The notes under the pieces were generated by a model. That model had not been told where the DNA came from. It saw nothing but the letters and a program-made list of their open reading frames with translations, and did not search any database. 64,000 nt of DNA from Aplectana chamaeleonis (taxonomy: Eukaryota > Nematoda > Chromadorea > Rhabditida > Cosmocercidae). The stretch spans positions 186,001-250,000 of the forward strand of contig JAPDOI010000377.1 in assembly GCA_029168955.1 (NCBI GenBank), written 5' to 3'. The position numbers and the translations under genes are program-made. Of this stretch, positions 10,898 through 22,734 are shown piece after piece. Each line of letters begins with the position of its first letter. Positions within the stretch are counted from its first letter, which is position 1.

Positions 10898-13500
10898 ATG
10901 AGCCTCAGAGATAGCTCTATATTACCACATCTCAAATTCATGCAAAGCCGTTATCTTATTAGCCGGGAGATATTTGCTATCTTATTGCGATACATTGCTT
11001 TCCATCAATTATCAGTAGTACATGATACCACTCTCAGATTCCTACTATCTTGCAAGCGCGAGCGAATCTTTCCTAGCTTTGTTGAGCATAGATTCTCACG
11101 ACTCCCTTACCAAAATAACCGCGAAGTCCACCTGAGGGTTGCAGGCCTGAAAATTGCTCTCATCGATGCCAGCATTGCGGATCGAAACCGACAGAAGAGT
11201 TTCTGCATACGTGGCATTTTGTGCAACAAGCGTAGACTACGAGAAGAGCTTTCTTCAGATCTATGGCGTCGAATATCTTTGCTCAATCAGCGAATCTGTT
11301 GTCAGTTACGTGAGAGGCAAAATGCATGTTTTGGGAGAAAATTGGATTCGATCAGATCAACCGTCGCACCGATACAACAGTCATCGTTCATCCAACGAAA
11401 CTGTGTTCCTCCAAGCCGCCACATGGTTATAGCGACTGACGGAGTGGATAGCTATATGCAGTCTGTTCTTAACCTTGGTCCCTCTTTCGCAATAACACCG
11501 AGGGTAGACAGATCTATCGTAGATAGAGCACTTTGTGGAGTACATCAGTTAGCCCACACTCTACGCTGGAAAGAACATCGTGGCCCAACAGTGCTTGATC
11601 GCAGTTCGACAATGATGTCATCAATGCCATTCAAGACCAACACAATTCAATTACCACCACCATGCCGTGACATAGACGTCAAAATAACAGCACTCGAGCA
11701 ATCGATTCACCGTATCTATCTCAACGCTTCGAATGAACCTTATCACTCCAATCTAACTCCGACTGAACGAGCGGGGATGAAGAAACTGCTGCGTGTTCGA
11801 AGTACATTAAGATTCACAGTTGGGGACAAGTGCGGATCGTTTGTTGTCATGCCTCAAACGTTGGACAAAACAATCACAGCACAAGTCCTCTCGGACTTCA
11901 CTGTTTACGAGGAATCAACGATGTCGGCCTTCGAAGAATCATGCAGAAGAGTGAAAAGCGCTGTCATGTCAGTGGTGAAAGACCGTATAAGAGTTGCAAT
12001 GGCAAAACGATTACATGACGCGACCCCGACGTTACCAACGCTCTACAATCTGGTAAAAACGCATAAAATCCCTCCGACTGCTGATACCATGCTGCTCACT
12101 GAGAACGATATTAAGACACGACCAATCATTGCGTCTTGCGGTGGCCCATCTGACCGCATTAGTTGGTTCCTGGTGAAATTACTTTCGCCACTTCTACGAT
12201 TCGTTGGAGCACATATCCCGAATGTCAACGAGTTCCTCTCATCACTTCGCCGGTGTCCCGTCCCAAGATCAGCGCGGTACGCCAGTTTTGACGTCGTTTC
12301 ATTATATACGAATGTGAACAACGCGGACGCTGTTGAAGCTGTGCTGGCACTACTGAAGATCACCATAGTGATGTACCACCCATGGGACTCTCCATCTCGG
12401 ATATAAGGATCCTAATCGAAGCTGCACTAGGCTGCAACACCTTTGGCTTCAATAACAGACTGTATAAGCAGAAGCGTGGACTAGCAATGGGAAACCGAAT
12501 GGCTCCACTTTTGGCAATCATTTTTATGGACAAAATAGAGAGATCTTCACTAAGCGTCGACATCCTGTTTTATAAGCGGTACATCGATGACGTATTTGTC
12601 GTCGGCACGACCGAGGAAGAACTTGAATCGACATTAGAGAGGTTAAACGCAAAGGATGCTAACGTAACCTTTACCATGGAAGAACCGGGAATGGACGGCT
12701 TCTTGCCGTTTCTCAATACAAAGGTACGAATAGTTGAAGGACGAAAAGAACATCTATGGTTCAAGAAAGAAGCATCCACAAATGTTTTGTTACATGCAAG
12801 GAGCGCTAACCCATTGTATATGAAAGCAAATGTCGTGAAGAATCTAATTAAGACGAAGTCGAAGCTGGGGTCATTTGTTGATCCAGAAGTGGACACCAAG
12901 ATCGCAGCGATTCTTGACTGCAATGGCTACAATCCTGGAAACATCAGAACATGGAAGCCCTATAGTACACCAGACGGCGTTGCTCTCGTCCAACCATACG
13001 TCAATGAGAAAATCGCTCGTGAGATAAACGCTGCCGTAAGGGTTTCTCAACTTCCTATTCGTCTGATTTTTCGTACTCCACCGACGTTGAAGGATATTTT
13101 GACATCTTCAAGGATTTACGAAAACAGATGCCGGGATAATACTTGTCGCTACTGTCAATCAGAGAAAATCTGCATGCTTCGTGGCACTGTATACCTCGTC
13201 CGCTGCAGAGGATGTGGAGAATGCTATGTAGGTGAAACAATGCGACCACTAAAGGCACGTTTGGATGAACATCGGAGGGCGTTCACTAATCCGGCCTCCT
13301 ATCCTAACAGCGGTTTCTCGAAACATCGAACATCGAAACATAGCTGTGAGAACGCGCCTTTATTCGATGTATCTGTACTTCATCGGCACTTGATGCAGCC
13401 ACTGGAAAGAAAGATTATGGAAGCGAGAGAAATTCAGCGCTTACGTCCTGAAATCAACGCGAAGGAGGAGCTCTGCGATTTGATGAGATTGATCACTTGA
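10898..13500 (+). pseudogene. Penelope-like element ORF: reverse transcriptase plus GIY-YIG endonuclease, one frameshift
   Basis: About 868 codons over two frames. RT: motif A as YASFDVVSLYTNV (about 12,280-12,320), motif B region KQKRGLAMGNRMAP (about 12,468), motif C as KRYIDDVFVV (about 12,577). GIY-YIG: TVYLVRCRGCGECYVGET (about 13,186), the R-LDEHRR helix and PEINAKEEL near the end; a Cys pair CRDNTCRYC precedes it, typical of endonuclease-bearing Penelope elements. Frame 2 (to 12,358) must change to frame 1, consistent with loss of one base at about 12,356-12,358, between motifs A and B. Otherwise open. The ORF ends inside the right repeat. The identical repeats imply a very recent insertion, so the frameshift may be new or a sequence error. 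Confidence 0.93.
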
Positions 13501-13825
13501 TACCGGGCCTATCCTCCTCGCCCCTCCCTTCCCTTGAGAATTGCCTTAGTAATTCTCATCCTTGAATGTGACTCGTCGGGGTAAGTCCTGCATGACCATA
13601 TCTGTCGTATCCATTGACCTACGTTTACGACATTCAGCGCTCGCAACATCCTCGCTGACAACCGTTCTTGGATCTGGTATGTATTGCTCATGTAACGGTA
13701 TCATATCTCTGTAATATGCGTGCATGTTATTGCATTTTTGAAGGTCTGAAGAAGCCATTATTGGCGAAAGCTAGCCAAAATAAAAAGTGGAAGAAGAAGA
13801 GTCTCGAACCATCAAAAAAGAAATA
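13481..13825 (+). repeat. Right 345-bp repeat (pLTR) of the Penelope-like element
   Basis: Partner of 10,545-10,889 at a constant offset of 2,936 bp. It contains the ORF's last residues and stop, then non-coding sequence and the second ribozyme copy. The element ends at 13,825, directly against the target duplication. Confidence 0.9.
13735..13786 (+). ncRNA. Probable hammerhead ribozyme variant, right copy
   Basis: Same as the left copy: CTGAAGA at 13,746, GAAAGCTA at 13,766-13,773, predicted cleavage after A13,773. With the left copy it would cut a full transcript into a 2,936-nt unit. Confidence 0.8.
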
Positions 13826-13837
13826 TATAATTGTACC
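13826..13837. repeat. Right target duplication of the Penelope-like element
   Basis: TATAATTGTACC, identical to 10,520-10,531. Confidence 0.75.
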
Positions 13838-14097
13838 CTTTCAATCGGTGACTTATGACAACATCTTGACTGGATAATCAGAGTTCGTTCGAGTCCCAAA
13901 TTGTTTGGGAGGCTCCAGCTGTCTTTTTTTAATCATCAAATTCTTAACCGTTTAAGAATGCCAAAATTGCAAAAAAAAACCCTTTTCAGAGGCACACCGA
14001 TTACTGCAAGTTCTAAGATTACAAAACCAAGTCATATCAAAGCTGTAGCGTAAAAGCAGCCTTATTTAGGCATATGAACCAGTGGCGAATTCGTGTA

Positions 14098-14239
14098 TCC
14101 TCTGGTTCCGAGACAGATTTACTCTGCTCCCTCGCGCGCTTGTGCGGAGACAGCGAGAAACTGTGGGGAGAAGAAGACGCAGCGTACGCACGCAGACGCG
14201 AGCGACGAGCGGAAATAAATCACACACGGAAACAGAGGA
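14098..14239. mobile_element. Palindromic MITE flanked by TA (copy 2 of 4)
   Basis: TA-TCCTCTGGTTCCGAG ... CGGAAACAGAGGA-TA. Opposite orientation to the copies at 5,288 and 40,615 (contains CGCGCGCTTGTGCGGAGACA). Confidence 0.8.
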
Positions 14240-15182
14240 TATATAGGCCCACTTATCATCGGTGAATTATCTGATGGTAGTAATTGGAACAGGAAAAATA
14301 TCAATTCTGCAAACACTTTGTGCGGCTTTTCAAAAGTAGAACAATATTCACAGCGGTCGTTAAAAGCAGTGGTCAATAATACTTCGATTTCGAGATCATT
14401 AGCTGAAATGAAAGGCTGACTGAATGACAGAGCTGGGTTTGCTAGGAAATGGTGTGAAGATGAAAAAATGAAAAACTTTGAAGGCAACGATTAAAACCAC
14501 ATTCAACTTTTCACCAGAAATCCAAGGGTTCGAGATCCATTGCAACAACAGTGTGGGAAATTGGCTCAAAACGAGCAACAAATAGCAATGTACGGCCCGA
14601 AACTTGAACGCGGTGTACTCGCTCTACCCACTTCCTCGGTCGCCACAGGGGAAGTGGGTGGGACGGGCACACCAAATTCAAGTTTTAGGACGGTATAGAG
14701 CGATTTATTGCTTGTTTCTATCCGAAATTGCTGCTGTAATTGGCCTCGTGCCAGCTTGTAGGCCGAATACGCAGAAAGGGAAGAGCCCAAGAGCAGTCCA
14801 GCTGGCTAGCGCACTGCACGCGGCGCTCCAGCGACGAAGCGGACTCCCGTCGCGCTCGTCGCTCGTAAGTTTGCTCTGTATTGATTCGGGTTAATATTGG
14901 TGGAAACAGGAGGCTGTTATGAACCGCCAACGAATAGGACTTTCTGTTATAATCCGCCAACCAAAAACGTCTTTCCGAGTTTACGATCGGTCCGTTCGCT
15001 TTCTATGCTGTAAACGTCTAGCGTCGTAGACAAAAATAGTTTTGAATGATTTCTGTTTCGTTCTATTATTTATGCCTTGTTTCTCTGTTTTCTGCTTTTA
15101 TAAGCCTACTTTTTCAACTTTCTCACTTCTTGCTGTGATTACTGATTAATTTCGTCTAACCTTTTCTTCGACAGGTATTTAA

Positions 15183-15638
15183 AGGCAGTGTTCACGATAA
15201 TCTTCAATTTCGAGATTATTCGCGGAATCGATTAACTGACTCCTGGGTAGAACTAAAATAACGGAGAAACTGAGAAAAACGGACCAAAAGGGCACGAAAT
15301 CCTTTACGCCACTTTACTCTCACAGGAAGGGTTCGTTGTGACGAAGAAATGTTTTGTGGAGCCGTAATTTGCCATTTTGTGCTTTACGTTGCTCCGTCCC
15401 TCCCTTCGGACCCTAACTAATACTATTTTGCATGGAATATTTTTCCATTTTCGACTGACCCCATTTTTCACCGGTGACAATCACAATAAGCATGTTCATT
15501 CAACCGGACAACTAGTCCATGTTATAGAATGTTTCAATGCGTTTCTCGCCGTTTCTTCGTAATTTTGGTAACATTTGGAAGCTAACGCTTTGTTTTATAT
15601 GAAAAACTCGGAAACGAAAATCATCGTGAACACTGCCT
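15183..15638. mobile_element. TTAA-type MITE, AGGCAGTGTTCACGAT ends, 456 bp
   Basis: AGGCAGTGTTCACGATAATC and reversed AGGCAGTGTTCACGATGATT, with intact TTAA on both sides. A well preserved member of the family. Confidence 0.88.
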
Positions 15639-15643
15639 TTAAA

Positions 15644-17310
15644 GTGGGTTATTCGTGAAGTACGAAATATTATGTTGTATCGATTCGTGAAACGAATACG
15701 TAGTATATGTTTTGTTTTATAACCAAAGACCGATGTCATGCTGTTTTGTAGGTATTTCTGTAGAAGTTGATATATTATCGAGAAGAGTAGCATGCATAGT
15801 ATGAAGGTAGAATTCTTGTTTAATGTGGAACTCTCTTTCGGAGAACAATGAATGCTTTGTGAAATGAGACTTTATGAGCGTTTCAAAACAAGGCACATTT
15901 ATAGCGATGAGTTTTTCAACGTTTTGGTGCTGAAAAATCACGTTTTCTTGGTATTGAACACTTTTGGGAACCTAAGGAAAACTGATAGCAGGTTAAAACT
16001 CTTATCTTCCGCTAACCAAACAGATTTGTTTCCGGAACTTATGCTATTGGTATCGAGTTGCTAACAGAAAGTGTCTGGGGTGGTAGTAATCCCTCCAGAA
16101 CTACGAGTTTCGAAATGATCGAAACATGCACGTATTCTGCGAGTTTCGACCTCACAAAAAGAGCCGATATTGAGGCCGTATAGCAACAAGCAGGCTTTAA
16201 ACCGTATTCATAGTGTCCCCCGACCTCAAAATGGTCTATCCTCCAAATCTGACACAAAATGGTCCCGGGCTTTCCATCCTGTGCTTGCTTCTTTGGAGCT
16301 CTCTGCAAGTGAGCCTCATTGTTTCGGGCACCCTCGCCGGATCGCTGGGACTGGCAGCATGCGCCGCAACCTCGCGAGGTCGGCAGAGCTGGACGAAATA
16401 GCAATGCAAAAGCAGAGACGCGAGAGCCTCCCAGTTCCGTGGAGAAAAAGTGGTGTGGAGGACTTTTTCGTCCATCACGCGAGGTCGTCGCACTCTAGGT
16501 TAGCGCCAGCTAGGCTGACTGGCGCGAATGCAGCAATTTTCTTTATGCCAGCTGCTCGATCGATTCGAGTTCAATTTCTTTATTTATCACCATCCTCATT
16601 CGACACGCCTGTGTAGTACTTTGCCCATCTGTGTTTTTGCATTTCCACATTCTTACTTTTTGATGCTGTGGACTTTCTTTCAGCTGAGTCTTAGAAGTTT
16701 AAATTTATTTTCCAATAGCATTAGGAAATTTGAAATATCTTCGATGTAAGGACGTTTCTGGAATGCAATTTTTTCATGAGATGATCCCTTCGTCTCGGAG
16801 CTAACGCTACGACGATCGAGCGAGTTTTCACCATGAATGAACGTGAAAAACCAAAAATTGTGAATTTAGAGGTTTTTTGGGTTGCAAAAGGAGAGGCGTT
16901 CTCGAATCATTTTCATAATTCCGACAAGCTTTCCAAATTAGAAATGAAAGGACATTTCGTTCTCGTTAAGACCTTCATTTCAAATGAACTCCTACAATCT
17001 CGAGTAAATCCTCGCAGTATTTTTCAGATAACCATTCATAAGCTTACTGTTGAATTGTCATTAATGCATAAAGATGCGCTCATTTTTCAGTTCAGTAATC
17101 TGTTTTTTTTTCAGAGGATGTTTACAAATGGCGAACCATCTGTACACTTCATGCGAAGAGCCGATGGATGATCTGCAGATGCTTTTCCCATTGTTGAAAC
17201 TTCTGCATTTCCTGCTTGACTTTTTTCTATACTCCGTTTGGGATCAAAAAATAGGGTGCAATATACATGTATTCGACCGCCCACTAACGATTTCCTTTTG
17301 GCCGCGGACA
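15644..17310. other. Unassigned stretch, no supported gene
   Basis: Several short ORFs, including a 62-codon plus-strand ORF at 16,213 with a hydrophobic segment and a 112-codon ORF at 16,833. None has splice context or a recognised motif. No repeat structure stands out. Confidence 0.4.
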
Positions 17311-17313
17311 TTA

Positions 17314-17696
17314 GGCGCTATTCATACTACTCAACGCTAGCGCGGCACGCACGTGCCGCGCCGGCGTGGCGTTTGTGTATGAATGGCTTGACGCCCCGCC
17401 CGCGCGGCACGCGCGTCACTCTCCGCCCGCTCCGCCATGGCGTCGCCGCTACAGTATTCATACTGCCACCCGGAACGCCTTGGCGTTTTCATCCACTGAT
17501 ATTATTTATCGATCGTCACATTCATTCCAGCTTCACCGCTCCGCCATGGCGTCGCCGCTGGAGTATTCATAGTCTCCGCACGCGCGTCACGCGCGTAGAA
17601 AGTAATCATACACAAACGCCACGCCAGCGCGGCACGCACTCAACGCCAGCGCGGCACGCGCGTGCCGCGCTGGCGTTGAGTAGTATGAATAGCGCC
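17314..17696. mobile_element. TTA-type MITE, 383 bp, well preserved
   Basis: Ends GGCGCTATTCATACTACTC inverted and near-perfect over about 45 bp, with TTA duplicated on both sides. Internally two CTCCGCCATGGCGTCGCCGC blocks and repeated GTATTCATA words. It defines the family to which 769-1,175, 25,193-25,280 and 46,020-46,060 belong. Confidence 0.92.
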
Positions 17697-17699
17697 TTA

Positions 17700-18852
17700 C
17701 TCACCAGCCTATATGCGCGGCAAGAGACGCATTACTCGTCCCCACCCCGCCGAGTTTTCATCAGTGAGCGGTTGAGCAAATTTCAGGAATCTTTCTGTTT
17801 CAGACTGAAAATGCCTGCAAGGATTTCACGCCCACCATAATCTCACCCATTTCGGGATTTCAGTCGCATTCCCAAAGTCGGGGGAGACTCGAAACCAACG
17901 GGATCCGCACACTGCGCGGTCTGCTAGTGTCGCATGCGGCGAAGTGAGCGGTGACGCAACATTACAGCTTTAACGAGTCGACTTGAGAAGTTTGTTATCC
18001 TCTACAAAAAACGTAATTCTCATGGCGAGAGGCGCGCGCGATGCTGCTCCCTCCGTCTGTCACGCGTTCTCTCGCTCTCTAACCTCGACTCCGCACCAGC
18101 ACTCGTAGAAATAGAATTCAGCGATTTACAGCCTGTATGTTATTCAAGGATTATTCGAATCCTTCATTTAAATTCGTTACATTTTGCTAGAGCAGCACCC
18201 CGGTTCGGCTGTCAGAAATTCGTCCGAATGATGGCGTGATTATTGCGTTGACGCGACAATCACCAGACCGAGACGCCTGCGTTCGCAGAGGAGCAGTGTG
18301 ATGGAATTCCTAGGGCTTCTAACGCTGGACTCCATGACATTTTTCACTCGCTTGTGTACGCGCCTTGCTGGGGAGTGTTGCGCGCCCTGCGAACGCGGTA
18401 TAATCTTCATCGTGTGAAAGAGTCATCAGCACCTTATTCCGTGCAACGGAAATATAAAGTTAAACAGAATGAAGAGAGTGAGTAAGTAGTGCTCCAATGC
18501 ACGACAATTCACTTGATTTCCTTCCGCATGAAAACTGTCGCGTCGCTTCCACTTTCGCAGCGTGCAACAGTCTACGACCACGCCACATACGAAGTCAGAT
18601 GAGGGTTTGTTCATGCTTCTGCCTTTGGACACGCGGCGAAGACTTTTTTATACTAATCGCGCGACAAGGCACGATCAGTATTATAGAAATGCATTTAACC
18701 GCGCCGCTCGGCGGCGCAAATATAAACAACTCTTGAGGAAGGTTCTTTTTTCCACGCACGCTAGGAACCCACAAGACTGCTCGCAGATGGCGGCAGTTCT
18801 TCTTTCTGTACCGATTCGTCGTAAAAAAATTTCGCAGACTTGATTCAACCGC
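17700..18852. other. Gene-free stretch with a decayed MITE
   Basis: 18,660-18,735 matches the right half of the MITE at 7,810 (word GCCGCTCGGCGGCGCAAATA). 18,030-18,110 vaguely resembles the TA-flanked palindromic family. Otherwise nothing. Confidence 0.45.
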
Positions 18853-18855
18853 TTA

Positions 18856-19638
18856 AGGCTCATACATAGCTGGTCTTCTTCACTTGAAGTCGAAGCGACC
18901 AACAAAACTGCCGCGATTTAAAATCGCTGGGCAAAGCGATTCCAAATCGCTTCGTCCACTGATTACGAGTCGCTCGGATGGCCGCAGTTTTGCGTAAAAA
19001 ATACGGACTATCGCGGACAAGGCCGCAGGAATTAAAAAAAAACATATTTTTCTTGGTTTTTGCTGATTCCTCCTGACTTTTTCTAACTTCGGTGCCTTAA
19101 TTTTCTAAATAAATTAGTCTTGCAAAGTTTTCCAACAAAAACATGGCTTCAAAAGACGACGGGATGCAATTTGCTTGTACAGCAACATAAAACTTCAACT
19201 AACGTTTGTAATAGCCGAAATCTCTGCATGAAATATGATTTCTCGGTAGCCTTATTGAACTTTCTCGTCTCTATAATTCTAAATGTATGATAAATACACG
19301 TTTTTTTCCTTTCACATGCCGTATTTTATGCGAGTGAACTGTGACGTCTGCAATTTTGCGCCACATACGCAAGGTTGTGACGGAAGATGGCGGACTAGTC
19401 GCTTCGACTAGACGAATCGCTTTCATCATGGAAGCGACGCGACTAGTCGAAGCGACCTAACAAAATCGATCAGTTCGCTTCGACCAGCTATGAAATACCC
19501 CAGTCGCTCGGCGATCGTGACTGAAACTGCAAACTGTTCCAACCCGTCGCGATTCAGTGCAAGATCTGTTGCCGCGACGGGTTTTGTACCTGTGGGCAGT
19601 GCCGCGACTAGTCGAAGCGACCTGCTATGAATGAGCCT
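18856..19638. mobile_element. TTA-flanked MITE with GTCGCTTCGACTAGTCGC blocks, 783 bp
   Basis: Ends AGGCTCATACATAGCTGGTC and reversed AGGCTCATTCATAGCAGGTC, with TTA on each side. The body repeats ACTAGTCGAAGCGAC and AAATCGCTTCG words in both orientations, giving many alternative hairpins. Confidence 0.8.
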
Positions 19639-19954
19639 TTAGCGGATATTACGCCCAGTTTCACGAAAAATCGCGTTTCGCGGAACTTTTTCATGGCACT
19701 GTTGCTCAAGATCCAATGTAGAGTTTGTCGCAGAACACTGGAATTATCATGGTCGCCACTCGCCGCTCGCAGAGCTCTAAATGAACCCTAAATCTGCGAG
19801 TTGCGACACGTGTAACGCTAAGGAGCGGTTCCGCAGCTTTGTAGCTGCCCTTCAGTCCCTATCATGTCGCGCATATCCAGGCTCGCAGAACACTGGAACT
19901 TACAAATTTTTTGAAACAAAAAATTACAGAGAATGCGTCATGGTGTCACCTTAA

Positions 19955-20437
19955 AGGCACAGGACACCCAAAAAATCAATTTTTAGATTTCATGCTTATC
20001 TTGGAGAGAGTCACACGCTGATCACAATGGTATCTCTAGAATCGTCCAAAACCCCCTTTGAAGACAGTTATGGCTCTTCAAAGATGCCTAGATTTGAGGG
20101 TGAAAAATTGGTGGACGAGTTGTCTCAGGCCTGTATTTCTCTTCATTCACAATTGTTGTGTGAGAGAAAGTCAGGGTAAGGAGACAGTCCGGTCATGGAC
20201 TGAAGAACGACGACTTGTTGAAATTCATTCATCCATCGAGCCGCTATCGAGTTCGAAAATCTGTTAGGGGGTCGGGCCTGTGGTGGTGAGCGAAGGGGGT
20301 CGGGCCTGTGGTGGTCGCTTATATCTCGCTTATTTGAAGGAATTGAGATCTCGCATTTGGCATGTGTTATATAGGATGGGTCTTCTACACAATTCCGTGA
20401 AACTCTGAAAATTCATATCTGAGGGTGTACTGTGCCT
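19955..20437. mobile_element. TTAA-type MITE, AGGCACAGGACACCC end, 483 bp
   Basis: Starts AGGCACAGGACACCC, ends reversed AGGCACAGTACACCC; TTAA on both sides. Contains CACGCTGATCACAATGGT and GTGGACGAGTTGTC, words shared with other TTAA families. Its right TTAA is also the left TTAA of the next element. Confidence 0.85.
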
Positions 20438-20441
20438 TTAA

Positions 20442-20929
20442 AGGCAGTGTTCACGATAAGAACAGTTTTTCTGATTTTCCGCCTATCTTGAAGACGGTCC
20501 CATGCTGATTCCAATGATGTTTTTGGAATCGTACAAACCTTCTAGCTACGGAGTTATGGTCACTCAAAGATTGAGCTAAGGAAACATGATGGACGAGTTG
20601 TCCGAGGCTGGTAACTTCAGTCTTGTGCAGCCGATGTATGTATGCGAGCTGACCTGAGTAAAGAGAGATGTTGAGAATGAAGGGAAGAACGGGGCTATTA
20701 ATCGGAAATCATCGCTCATCTCACAATCTAGAGCATTCATTTGTTCACGTCGGTGGGCGTGGAAAGTGCATCTGGGTGTGACGAGCTGACGGGTGTCCAA
20801 CGTTGGGGCCTTAGGGGACCGTTCCAAGCTCAATTTTCTTAGTTTTTTCAACGTTAGGGTTGCGCTAAGCCTCGCAGCTGCCGATATCCACCAAAAAATC
20901 AGACATGGTTTTTATCGTGGACACTGCCT
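20442..20929. mobile_element. TTAA-type MITE, AGGCAGTGTTCACGATAAG end, 488 bp
   Basis: Immediately follows the previous element across one TTAA; the right flank is TTGA, a decayed TTAA. Core GATGGACGAGTTGTCCGAGG. A second copy of this family lies at 46,532-47,050. Confidence 0.85.
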
Positions 20930-20934
20930 TTGAA

Positions 20935-22730
20935 TATCGCGTCGGTTCAATTCAGCTGGTGTTTTTTCATAAGCCTCGGTGAGCCCACGACCACCCGTTA
21001 TGTGCTAAATTTTTCACTAAGGGTCGTAGATTTTCTCTATAAAGTTTGTGACAGTTTGAAAAAATCAATTTCTACGACCTCCCATCCCTCACCAGCAGTT
21101 ATACCACACCTGTAACAGACCTGAAAGAAGGAGGGCTCAGCTATGGTAAAGCAGAAGAAAACGACCACTTCAGTCTTCTCGAATCACGCAAAACCATAAT
21201 CATTTTGCGCCTTTGATCGAAGGACACTTCTTACCACTCATTTCTTTTCCTTATTCTTGTCAAGGATGTAGGAATTTCGTAAGTGGGCCAAATTCTGATC
21301 TGGATGCAAAATCTTTTCGTACCCCCGTATCAAAAACAGTTTCAAAGAAGGCCTAACACGGGGTTAACATCTCTTGCTCGACAATTTGGAAAGTTTCGTA
21401 CAGTCCGCATGGATCCTACTGATACTTCGCGTTCCGTGTTGTGCGCTGGCGCACAATTGGTGCACGTGTGTACTAGCATATGCGTCCCTAGTCTGCTCCA
21501 ACGAACAACAAGGAACGCAAGTATCGCTAGGATCGTGCCGTGAACATTCAGAAGCCAAATCAGAGGTAAAAAGGTCAATGTAGAAAGTTGTATGAGTCGA
21601 AAGGAGAGAGCATCTCATCGCTACAGCAGAAAGGTGCCCCGACGCTTATCTGTTAAGTAGTATTGTACGGCCGAGCCGTTTCCAATAGCTTTATTCAAGT
21701 TAGCCTCATTTTCAAACAAAGTTTCCGAATCGAATAGAATTTGGGATAAGGCTTTGACGCAGATCGACCGGATCGCTCAACACGTCTGCGTTGGATTTTC
21801 TTCATGCTCCCAAGTCCTTATTTTCAATAGTTATTAATCGATGCGGCCATAGCCGGCTACAGCCATTTTCCTCATCCACTTTGAAGTGGCCTGATTGGCT
21901 CTTCAGAAAGAGTCCACATGGTTTGGACGCGTGCGTGTGCGCGTGTATGAGCTCATGCAACGGAGTATCCTTTCAGTCGGGTTTCAGCACCCGCTGAGGT
22001 TATGCAATGAACATGGACAGAGTTAAGCGGAAGGAATGTTTTTTTTAACAGTTTAGAGCTATGAGTCAATACCGGTAAAAATAAGAAACGCCACCGCATT
22101 TCCGTTGTCGCCCTTCATCCCCTATTATATCGTTCTTAGTGTCGTAGCTTGCAGAACTTCAATTGTAAGAGGCCATTAGTAGTAAGCAACAAGAAGCATG
22201 TTTATGTAGAGTGTAGAAAAATTAAGCTTTTTTTCGCTCTAGCTAATTTAGGTCCTGTTCAGAAATTCCTGAAAGTCCCAGGGATTTCCAGAAAAGGGTA
22301 TTTCGCAGCCTTGCTTATATTAAAGGGGTACCCGAAAGACGGTTCTCAGGCTGGTCACAAAAACTGTTTCGGATTTGATTCAAAACTTTTTTTCTTGGGG
22401 CTGTTTTGCGATTCCGATCACACTTTCGAAGTCCATTTGTCGATTTTTCGAAGATGTCGGCTGACTTGGTCCAAAGTTTCCACTGAGAAGGTTTTGCTGG
22501 CAAAGCGCGACCGTTGGCGATTTCCAAAATGCTTAGAAAAAATGCTTAAAATTTCCTCCTCAAGGAGTTGATCGAACGTCTTAACACATCTCTGAGATCC
22601 GTTCAACGGGTTTCTTTGGACTATTGTATGTTATGGTGGGTATGTGGTAGTTTGCTCGACGTCGCAGATTTGGCTCAACGTTTCTCTGTATGGGTGATTT
22701 CTTCTTCTCTTCTTGTCAGCCATGAACAGA
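20935..22730. other. Unassigned stretch, no supported gene
   Basis: Contains a 140-codon plus-strand ORF at 22,149 with no recognisable motif, and overlapping Cys-rich ORFs on both strands at 21,340-21,620. I could not fit the latter to a ShKT pattern or to tyrosinase exon phases. Confidence 0.4.
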
Positions 22731-22734
22731 GCAT

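Noticed and set aside
10894..10915. CTGATGAG at 10,895 as a hammerhead core
   Set aside because: No stem II and no GAAA at the right distance. The convincing core is CTGAAGA at 10,810.
10545..13825. LTR retrotransposon
   Set aside because: The repeats lack TG/CA ends and a primer-binding site; the protein is a Penelope-type RT with GIY-YIG, and there are no gag, protease or integrase motifs.
16213..16401. 62-codon ORF with a hydrophobic stretch
   Set aside because: Too short, no conserved motif, and overlapping ORFs in all frames suggest local GC effect.
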